Positions 58,290 to 64,000 of a stretch of DNA of 64,000 nucleotides are shown piece after piece. The stretch is from JAEVLT01 sp044598425. Its GTDB lineage: Bacteria > Bacillota > Bacilli > Bacillales > Cytobacillaceae. Below the pieces are notes generated by a model. It saw only the letters and a program-made list of their open reading frames with translations, was not told the DNA's origin and searched no databases. The stretch is taken from NCBI GenBank assembly GCA_044598425.1, contig CP172536.1:806001-870000 (forward strand), read 5' to 3'. Made by a program: the position numbers and the translations under genes. The stretch's first letter is position 1; every line of letters begins with the position of its first letter.

Positions 58290-58964
58290 ATGACCGCTAA
58301 AATTCTAGTTGTTGACGATGATCAAAAAATTACAACAATGATGAGAAGAGGGCTTACTTTTGAAGGATATGAAGTAGCAGTTGCAAATAATGGCAGGGAA
58401 TGCCTTATGAAGGTTTTAGAAAATTCTCCGGACTTAGTCATATTAGATGTCATGATGCCGAATATGGATGGATTGGAAGTATGCCGCAGATTAAGGAAGG
58501 ACGGAAATATTCCGATTTTAATGGTGACGGCAAGGGATTCTGTAACCGATCGGGTAAAGGGGCTTGAAACCGGGGCGGATGACTATCTAATCAAACCGTT
58601 TGCATTTGAAGAGCTGGTTGCGCGAGTGAAAGCGTTGCTTAGAAGAACCGAGACGACCATAAATACTGATACTCTTCATTTTGCTGATTTAACACTTGAT
58701 CTTGCTTCGTATTCAGCAATAAGGAACAAAAGACAAATAGAATTATCAACAACAGAATTTAATCTTTTGAAGCTTTTTATGCAAAATCCGAAAAGGGTTT
58801 TATCCCGGGATTTAATTATGGAAAAGGTATGGGGATATGATTTCCAGGTGGAATCCAATGTTTTAGAAGTGTATGTTGGTTATTTGCGGCATAAACTTGA
58901 GCAGCATTCCGAATCAAGATTGATCCATACTGTCCGCGGGACGGGTTATGTATTGAGGGAGTGA
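58290..58964 (+). CDS. OmpR/MprA-family response regulator, 224 aa
   Basis: A receiver domain (residues 1-120) with acidic pocket DDD (about 8-10), phospho-acceptor Asp in LVILDVMMPNMDG (about 53) and Lys in DDYLIKPFAFEEL, followed by an OmpR-type winged helix (about 130-224; ELSTTEFNLLKLFMQNPKRV, HTVRGTGYVLRE). Binds direct repeats. Overlaps or abuts the kinase gene. The four-hexamer promoters at 51714, 56797 and 61293 are the natural candidates for its targets. ATG 58290 follows GGAAGGGG. Confidence 0.92.
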   Translation: MTAKILVVDDDQKITTMMRRGLTFEGYEVAVANNGRECLMKVLENSPDLVILDVMMPNMDGLEVCRRLRKDGNIPILMVTARDSVTDRVKGLETGADDYLIKPFAFEELVARVKALLRRTETTINTDTLHFADLTLDLASYSAIRNKRQIELSTTEFNLLKLFMQNPKRVLSRDLIMEKVWGYDFQVESNVLEVYVGYLRHKLEQHSESRLIHTVRGTGYVLRE

Positions 58965-58969
58965 GAAAT

Positions 58970-60349
58970 TTGCCGATTCGCTTACGATTAACGCTTTGGA
59001 ACAGCGCCATTTTTGGAACGATTTTGGCCATAATCATTTCCCTCATCTACTATGCTCATTATCGGTCCCATTATGAAGATGTTGATATGATGCTCGGGAC
59101 GATTACGTCTCACGTGCATGAAGAGTTGAATAAACAATTGAATAACGGAAAGAAACTTGAGAATATTCAAGTTTCAACAGATGAGCTTGGAATAAATCAA
59201 GTTGCGGTAATGATTAGAAACAGAACGGGGAAATTAATTGATACGAATGATCATCCATTTTTCAGAGACCATCAATTGATATGGAAGAATCTAAGCACAA
59301 AAGATGGTACTTACATGACTGTGACCGATAACACGGGCAAGAGAGTACGAGTATTAACTACATTGATTCATCAAAACGATAAAGTAGTTGGGTTCATTCA
59401 AACACTCTATCCTCTAAAAGAACTTGATCAATCATTGTTAAAATTTAAGTGGCTTGTTATTGGCTTGACGGTATTTAGCATTGTTCTCGCATCAATTGCT
59501 GCTTTGTTTTTAGTGAAAAAGATATTATCAAGAGTGGATTTAGTTCGAAAAACGGCCAATGCCATCGCTGTCTCACAGGATTTTCAGCAGCGTGTTATGC
59601 ACACAGGCCCATCTGATGAACTTGGTAAATTAGCTGAAACGTTTAATAGCATGCTGGAAAGTCTGGAAAAAGCCTATACAAATCAGAAAAGGTTCCTCTC
59701 GGACGCATCGCATGAACTTCGGGCACCGTTAACAACGATTCGGGGCAATCTCGATATTTTAACCAATATAAAAAATATTCCTGAAGCCGAAAAAGAAGAG
59801 ATTCTGATGGACATTCGGAACGAGGCAATCAGGATGTCAAAACTCGTTTCCGATTTGCTTTCACTGGCAAGAGTCGAAGCGGGGCAAGTAGGAAATAAAA
59901 AGTTTGTTTGCCTGTCAGCGATTGCAAAAGGAGTGATCGCGGAAATCGTATCCTGGGAGAAACAAATAAAAGTGAAATCACAAATTGATGATCATGTTTG
60001 CGTTTGGGGAGACGAAGATTCCCTCAAGCAGCTTATCATCATCTTGGTGGATAATGCGATAAAATATACCCCGCCAAGTGGTTCCATCCTCATTAAGATT
60101 ACGGATGAGAATGAAAAAGCAGTAATCCGGGTGAAAGATACTGGCATTGGGATCGATGCGGGCGAATTGCCTTATATTTTTGAACGATTCTATCGTACGG
60201 ATTCGGCTCGCAGGTACTCTCAGGATGGTACAGGTCTGGGACTTGCCATCGCAAAGTCAATTGTTGAAGAGCATCAAGGAAGTATTTTAGTAAATAGTAA
60301 TGTTCGAGAAGGAACAGAGTTTGCGATTTCATTTCCTCTTATTAAGTAG
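58970..60349 (+). CDS. Sensor histidine kinase, HAMP type, 459 aa
   Basis: Two membrane helices (about residues 9-29 and 155-178) enclose an extracytoplasmic sensor of about 125 residues with few Cys or Met. Then HAMP, HisKA (SDASHELRAPLTTIRGN with the phospho-His) and HATPase_c with N-box DNAIKYTPP, G1 DTGIGI and G2 GTGLGLAIAKS. I favour TTG 58970, eight bases after GAGGGAG; GTG 58961 would overlap the regulator stop. Signal unknown; copper or envelope stress fits the setting. Confidence 0.92.
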   Translation: MPIRLRLTLWNSAIFGTILAIIISLIYYAHYRSHYEDVDMMLGTITSHVHEELNKQLNNGKKLENIQVSTDELGINQVAVMIRNRTGKLIDTNDHPFFRDHQLIWKNLSTKDGTYMTVTDNTGKRVRVLTTLIHQNDKVVGFIQTLYPLKELDQSLLKFKWLVIGLTVFSIVLASIAALFLVKKILSRVDLVRKTANAIAVSQDFQQRVMHTGPSDELGKLAETFNSMLESLEKAYTNQKRFLSDASHELRAPLTTIRGNLDILTNIKNIPEAEKEEILMDIRNEAIRMSKLVSDLLSLARVEAGQVGNKKFVCLSAIAKGVIAEIVSWEKQIKVKSQIDDHVCVWGDEDSLKQLIIILVDNAIKYTPPSGSILIKITDENEKAVIRVKDTGIGIDAGELPYIFERFYRTDSARRYSQDGTGLGLAIAKSIVEEHQGSILVNSNVREGTEFAISFPLIK

Positions 60350-60472
60350 TATTTCATAAAAACTCCATAAAAGTATTTTATGATGATGAAAAGGCGAAAA
60401 AGATCGGGACTTAATCAGAAATATATAGAAATGTTTTACGATCGAACGTTACTTTAGAAGAGAGGGACAAAA

Positions 60473-61180
60473 ATGTTAGCAATCTTATTGGCCGGAACGG
60501 CGCCGGGTATGGCTTTATTAAGTTATTTTTATTTAAAGGATAAGTATGAGCCGGAACCTGTGCTATTGGTGGTTCGCACCTTTCTTTTTGGCGCCCTTTT
60601 AATGCTTCCGGTGGCTTTTATTGAATATGTTCTGGATATTGAAAACATTGGCGGTTCAGAATTAAGCAGTTCCTTCCTATCTACCGGAATGCTAGAGGAA
60701 TCTTTTAAATGGATTGTATTATTTTATTCAGCATATCGGCATGTTGAATTTGACGAACCTTTTGATGGCATTGTCTATGGAACATCCGTTTCTTTGGGGT
60801 TTGCCACAGCGGAAAATATCCTTTATTTGCTTTCAAATGGAGTGGAATATGCTCTAAACCGTGCCCTATTTCCTGTATCCAGCCATGCGCTATTCGGTGT
60901 TATTATGGGATATTATTTAAGCCGTGCTAAATTCGCTTCAACATCAAAATGGGGTTGGATGATATTATCCATTTCAATCCCGGCAATTATGCATGGAATT
61001 TTTAATTATATCTTGATAAAACAAAACGCTTGGTTAACGATCATGATCCCTTATATGATTTTTTTATGGTGGTTTGGCATGAAAAAAATTCACATGGCGG
61101 AAATTTTAAGCAAAGCCCATTTCAGTAAGCAATACAGCATACAAAAGATATTAGACGCAAATTTAGCTAGTTATGGCTGA
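60473..61180 (+). CDS. prsW: PrsW-family intramembrane metalloprotease, 235 aa
   Basis: An eight-segment membrane protease. The family motifs are present: GMLEESFKWIVLF (EExxK type), FDGIVYGTSVSLGFATAEN, VSSHALFGVIMGYYL (H) and AIMHGIFNYIL (HxxxN). PrsW of B. subtilis performs site-1 cleavage of the anti-sigma factor RsiW. No sigma or anti-sigma gene is adjacent here, so its substrate is open. RBS GAGAGGGA. Terminator follows. Confidence 0.9.
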   Translation: MLAILLAGTAPGMALLSYFYLKDKYEPEPVLLVVRTFLFGALLMLPVAFIEYVLDIENIGGSELSSSFLSTGMLEESFKWIVLFYSAYRHVEFDEPFDGIVYGTSVSLGFATAENILYLLSNGVEYALNRALFPVSSHALFGVIMGYYLSRAKFASTSKWGWMILSISIPAIMHGIFNYILIKQNAWLTIMIPYMIFLWWFGMKKIHMAEILSKAHFSKQYSIQKILDANLASYG

Positions 61181-61212
61181 TGGCATTATTCAGAATTTCA
61201 AAGGGAAACAGG

Positions 61213-61246
61213 CAGGGAGCGATCATGTATTCGCTCTCTATTTTGT
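61213..61246 (+). terminator. Terminator after prsW
   Basis: AGGGAGCGA TCATGTAT TCGCTCTCT then ATTTTGTTTT. Confidence 0.75.
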
Positions 61247-61292
61247 TTTACCCATTTGCTGTGTAAACAGCTTGCACTATTTTTCGTAAAAA

Positions 61293-61348
61293 TTCTTATA
61301 TTGTTTTCATCTCGGTTTCAGTTTGTTCTTAGAATGCTTTTTTAAAAT
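61293..61348 (+). promoter_or_regulatory. Four-hexamer (11-bp) promoter of the DUF2933 gene
   Basis: TTCTTA 61293, TTTTCA 61304, GTTTCA 61315, TTCTTA 61326, and TAAAAT 61343 as -10, 28 bp after the third hexamer start. A 160-nt leader follows before the gene, with no clear feature. Confidence 0.6.
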
Positions 61349-61505
61349 GGAAACAAATGTTGGCGTTACGGCTCAATAGCAATAGCGAGCTGAAAAGAAG
61401 GGAGAGAAATGGCTAAATGTCCGCTTAGAAATCGTCTTTCAGTGTAGGTTATTTAACTAAGCAGTCTAAACTATAAGAAAGATGGAGAAGGAGGTTTGAT
61501 AACGA

Positions 61506-61700
61506 ATGCTAAAAAAGCTTACAGTCCCTATATTTATTGTTCTTGCCATTGGAATTATTTTAGCCGTGTTAGGAAAATGGAATTGGTTAGTATGGGGTGT
61601 ATTGCTTCTTTGTCCATTAATGCATCTATTTGGCCATAACCATTCAGGAAATCACAATCACAACCATGGGCAAGACCAAGGTTCAAAACATCATCATTAA
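61506..61700 (+). CDS. DUF2933-type small membrane protein with His-rich tail, 64 aa
   Basis: Two short hydrophobic segments (about residues 6-24 and 27-40) end LLLCPLMHLFGH, followed by a His/Asn/Gly tail (GNHNHNHGQDQGSKHHH). This is the DUF2933 layout, common in copper-resistance loci: a Cys-Pro-Leu-Met-His-Leu motif in the membrane and a metal-binding tail. RBS AAGGAGG, eight bases before ATG. Likely Cu(I) buffering at the membrane (inference). Confidence 0.82.
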   Translation: MLKKLTVPIFIVLAIGIILAVLGKWNWLVWGVLLLCPLMHLFGHNHSGNHNHNHGQDQGSKHHH

Positions 61701-61723
61701 ACCCTATAGGAAAAAATGCTGCT

Positions 61724-61851
61724 GCTTAAACCCGATTATTGCTTAACCTGCCTTGGAAGATACGTGAAAAAGTATTAGTAGAACGAATTCAAGCAGGAAA
61801 TACACAAGCAACTTTAAAAAAAATAATGAATTTAGTTGCACAAGGTCTTTG
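61724..61851 (+). pseudogene. Short coding relic before csoR
   Basis: Plus-strand text reads LLLNLPWKIREKVLVERIQA, then GNTQATLKKIMNLVAQGL and TGA at about 61849. It is protein-like but has no start, and upstream frames are broken. I do not recognise it. It fills the gap between the DUF2933 gene and csoR. Confidence 0.35.
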
Positions 61852-61876
61852 ATACGATACCGGGGTATTCTATATT
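61849..61876 (+). promoter_or_regulatory. csoR promoter with CsoR box
   Basis: TTGATA (61849) and TATATT (61871) at 16-bp spacing. GATACCGGGGTATTC (61856-61870), a CsoR-type operator, fills the spacer; autoregulation is expected. Confidence 0.75.
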
Positions 61877-61898
61877 AAAAACAAGGAGGTAAAATAAT

Positions 61899-62240
61899 AT
61901 GTCATCCGAATTACACAATGGTCCACTTGATGATGGAAGCTGCTTTTCCTTTTTTGAGGAACAAAAAAGTTACCATTCTGATAAAGTGAAACAGAATCTT
62001 GTATCCCGGTTAAATCGGATCGAAGGCCAAGTTCGGGGCATAAAAAGATTAATTGAAAGAAATACTTACTGCGATGACGTAGTAACTCAGATTGCCGCTA
62101 CTCAAGCCGCTCTAAATAGCGTTGCTAAAATTCTGCTTGAAGGTCATATGAGAAACTGTGTTGTCGAAAGAATTCAAGAAGGCGATCTGGCAGTTTTAGA
62201 TGAAGTACTTATAACGATTCAAAAATTAATGAAAAAATAA
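61899..62240 (+). CDS. csoR: Copper-sensing repressor CsoR
   Basis: A 113-residue DUF156 all-helical repressor. The Cu(I) ligands are C58 (NTYCDDVV), H83 and C87 (EGHMRNCVVE). Their spacing is identical to B. subtilis CsoR C45/H70/C74 with a 13-residue N-terminal extension. Conserved LVSRLNRIEGQVRGIKRLIE forms helix 1. Cu(I) binding releases DNA and derepresses csoR-copZ and copA. RBS AAGGAGG. Confidence 0.95.
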   Translation: MSSELHNGPLDDGSCFSFFEEQKSYHSDKVKQNLVSRLNRIEGQVRGIKRLIERNTYCDDVVTQIAATQAALNSVAKILLEGHMRNCVVERIQEGDLAVLDEVLITIQKLMKK

Positions 62241-62256
62241 AAAGGAGACGATTGAA

Positions 62257-62484
62257 GTGGAAAAAGTAACTCTTAATGTACAAGGTATGTCTTGTGGTCA
62301 TTGCGTTAAAACAATTGAAGGCAGCGTAGGTGAACTTGAAGGAGTAGCCAGTGTAAAAGTGCACCTTGAAAACGGAACGGTAGATGTTGAATACAATGCG
62401 AATGAAGTGACATTAGAAACCATTAAAGATACGATTGATGAACAAGGTTACGAGGTAATTAAAAAAATAAGAGAGAAGTGCTAG
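62257..62484 (+). CDS. copZ: Copper chaperone CopZ
   Basis: A 75-residue HMA-domain chaperone with Cu(I) motif GMSCGHCVKTIEG (MxCxxC, about residues 9-21) and a ferredoxin-like fold; ends IREKC, an extra C-terminal Cys. Delivers Cu(I) to CopA and to CsoR. GTG 62257 follows AAGGAGACG, 16 bp after csoR. A terminator hairpin overlaps its last codons. Confidence 0.94.
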   Translation: MEKVTLNVQGMSCGHCVKTIEGSVGELEGVASVKVHLENGTVDVEYNANEVTLETIKDTIDEQGYEVIKKIREKC

Positions 62485-62508
62485 CTATGTAGCACGTCTC
62501 TATTTTTC
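62471..62508 (+). terminator. Terminator overlapping the copZ stop codon
   Basis: GAGAGAAGTGCTA GCTATG TAGCACGTCTCT then ATTTTTC; the stem includes the copZ TAG. It separates csoR-copZ from copA. Confidence 0.8.
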
Positions 62509-62515
62509 AAAAAAA

Positions 62516-62536
62516 TATACCCTATATAGGTATGGG
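62516..62536 (+). promoter_or_regulatory. CsoR box of copA
   Basis: TACCCTATATAGGTATGGG is a clear CsoR-type operator 41 bp before the copA start, giving copA its own copper-inducible promoter. Confidence 0.7.
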
Positions 62537-62576
62537 ATTTAGATTTAACAAATTTATAAGTAGGAGGGAAAAGAAT

Positions 62577-64000
62577 ATGGCTGTACAGACAAATGCCAAG
62601 ATGCAGTCAGCTGCCACAGCTGGTGAAAATATTACGTTGAACATCACAGGTATGACATGTGCATCGTGCGCAGCACGAATTGAAAAAAACTTAACGAAAG
62701 TACCAGGAGTCGAAAAAGCAATTGTAAACCTTGCAACGGAAAAAGCGTCGGTTTCGTATAATCCAACTGAAGTTTCCGTAGAAGATATTATCGCAAAAGT
62801 GAAAAAGACGGGCTATGGAGTCCAGGAAGAAAAAGTTCAGCTGGATATCATTGGGATGACTTGTGCAGCCTGTGCAACCCGTATTGAAAAAGGGTTGAAT
62901 AAAGTGGAAGGAGTAACAAATGCCACCGTCAACCTGGCAACGGAAAAGGCAAATGTTGAGTTTATTCCTGGGAACACAAATATTGACCAAATTATTGCAG
63001 CAGTCAAAAAAGCTGGCTATGATGCGAAAGTAATTGGCGAAGCAGATGGCGATTATGAAAAAAGTGCAAGAGAAAAAGCATATAAAGTGCAAAAAACAAA
63101 ATTTACTGTCGGTGCTGTTTTATCCATTCCTTTCTTAATGCAGATGATCTCGGATTTCATGCAGGAATATGGAACAGGCGGATTCTTCCATATAAACCCT
63201 TGGATTCAATTTTTACTTGCGAGCATTGTCCAATTTTATGTGGGTGGACATTACTACCGTGATGCCTTTAATGCCGTTCGCGGCGGCAGTGCTAATATGG
63301 CGGTTCTTGTTGTACTTGGAACGTCAGCCGCTTATTTCTACAGTTTAGTTGTTACGATTATGGGAACTGGACAATTCTTATACTTCGAAGCAGCCGCAAT
63401 CGTCATGACGTTGATTGTTCTCGGAAAACTGCTTGAAACAAGGGCAAAAGGACAAACGTCAGAAGCGATTAAGGCGTTAATGGGTCTGCAAGCCAAAACA
63501 GCCCGGGTCATCCGCGATGGCGCTGAGCTGGATATTCCAATTGAAGATGTCCAATTAAACGATATTATTTTCGTCCGTGCCGGGGAAAAAATTCCGGTTG
63601 ACGGAGAAATGATCGAAGGCAGTACATCTGTTGATGAATCGATGTTAACCGGTGAAAGTATGCCTGTTAGTAAAAAAGTGGGTGACCAAGTCATTGGTGC
63701 CACTGTAAATAAACATGGTACTTTCAAATTTAAAGCAACGAAGGTTGGCAAAGACACTGCATTATCGCAAATCATCAAACTAGTTGAGGAAGCACAAGGT
63801 TCGAAAGCACCAATCCAACACCTTGCTGATAAAATTTCTGGTATTTTTGTACCGATTGTCATTGTGATTGCGTTGGCTACTTTTGCCATTACGTATTTTG
63901 CAGCTGGATTTACACCTGCTCTCGTTAGTATGATTGCTGTTCTTGTCATTGCCTGTCCATGTGCCTTAGGGCTTGCAACACCTACAGCAGTAATGGTAGG
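62577..64000 (+). CDS. copA: Copper-exporting P1B-1 ATPase CopA (3' truncated by window edge)
   Basis: The first 474 codons are present. Two HMA domains carry GMTCASCAARIEKNL (about residue 23) and GMTCAACATRIEKGL (about residue 91). The ATPase core shows GGSANMAVLVVLGT, the actuator TGES (MLTGESMPVSK) and, at the window edge, the CPC site CPCALGLATPTA. ATG 62577 follows TAGGAGGG. Expected length is about 800 residues. It exports Cu(I); the second Cu ATPase of the window, differing from the one at 52180 by having HMA domains. Confidence 0.96.
   Translation, partial: MAVQTNAKMQSAATAGENITLNITGMTCASCAARIEKNLTKVPGVEKAIVNLATEKASVSYNPTEVSVEDIIAKVKKTGYGVQEEKVQLDIIGMTCAACATRIEKGLNKVEGVTNATVNLATEKANVEFIPGNTNIDQIIAAVKKAGYDAKVIGEADGDYEKSAREKAYKVQKTKFTVGAVLSIPFLMQMISDFMQEYGTGGFFHINPWIQFLLASIVQFYVGGHYYRDAFNAVRGGSANMAVLVVLGTSAAYFYSLVVTIMGTGQFLYFEAAAIVMTLIVLGKLLETRAKGQTSEAIKALMGLQAKTARVIRDGAELDIPIEDVQLNDIIFVRAGEKIPVDGEMIEGSTSVDESMLTGESMPVSKKVGDQVIGATVNKHGTFKFKATKVGKDTALSQIIKLVEEAQGSKAPIQHLADKISGIFVPIVIVIALATFAITYFAAGFTPALVSMIAVLVIACPCALGLATPTAVMV

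Noticed and set aside
1..64000. CRISPR arrays, rRNA, tRNA, prophage, complete IS elements
   Set aside because: Looked for regular spaced repeats, tRNA-like cloverleafs and transposase motifs; none convincing. The 52-bp array has no spacers.

Overview
The window looks like chromosome of a low-GC, endospore-forming Bacillaceae bacterium. Evidence: Bacillus-type Shine-Dalgarno sites, many TTG and GTG starts, SpoVR, a Spo0E-like phosphatase, probable sigma-B and sigma-E promoters, and gene runs matching Bacillus subtilis order (dra-cdd, pit-ykaA, yhcT-yhcU, pgcA, yhdB-spoVR). No rRNA, tRNA, CRISPR array, intact insertion sequence or prophage was seen. I do not name a species.

Layout. 1-8.5 kb: end of a GH36-type alpha-galactosidase, an ArsB/NhaD permease behind an attenuator-like leader, an MMPL transporter, the deoR/dra/xapX/cdd nucleoside-salvage run, a 3-methyladenine glycosylase, a proC relic and a ferritin-like protein. 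8.5-17.3 kb: phosphate transporter pit-ykaA, aldo/keto reductase, a sigma-B-type stress membrane protein, pseudouridine synthase, yhcU, phosphoglucomutase, yhdB, spoVR. 17.3-23.3 kb: a glycerol-3-phosphate uptake operon (glpP-ugpC-A-E-B plus a glycerophosphodiesterase) behind a Pho-box-like array and a long leader terminator. 23.4-28.4 kb: arsR-arsB-arsC, a SET-domain protein, a second antiporter behind a leader resembling the first, a HesB-like gene with an in-frame TGA that looks like a selenoprotein, and a second ArsR-type repressor. 28.5-34.3 kb: Fur-controlled FTR1/EfeU iron permease and lipoprotein, a 52-bp tandem repeat, DUF2294 and formate/nitrite transporter genes, a Spo0E-like protein, a methyltransferase.

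34.4-64 kb is metal and envelope territory. It has three multicopper oxidases, two paralogous clusters of tiny SHOCT-domain membrane proteins around an extra Lgt, PspA with DUF4178 and DUF4247 partners, a CcoA-like MFS transporter, a decayed sulfur-carrier cluster (ThiS-like, MoeB-like, JAMM protease, sulfite reductase), then a copper block: YHS protein, two Cu P-type ATPases, cupredoxins, a DsbD/CcdA-like protein, a two-component system, PrsW, DUF2933, csoR and copZ. The last gene, copA, runs off the window.

Strongest leads. (1) The HesB-like gene at 27669-27944 carries TGA at the conserved Cys position, followed by a hairpin that meets bacterial SECIS rules. (2) Three copper-block promoters share four hexamers at exact 11-bp periodicity with identical distance to the -10, suggesting one OmpR-family regulator, perhaps the one encoded at 58290. 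(3) The SHOCT clusters and lgt share a second hexamer-N5-hexamer promoter element that resembles the Pho-box-like array upstream of glpP-ugp. (4) Two unlinked antiporter-type genes share a 16-nt leader segment joined to an intrinsic terminator. Several genes are broken (proC, moeB-like, sulfite reductase, a LysM protein, the ccdA-like 3' end), so parts of the accessory region are decaying. All family calls rest on reading motifs; no database search was run.
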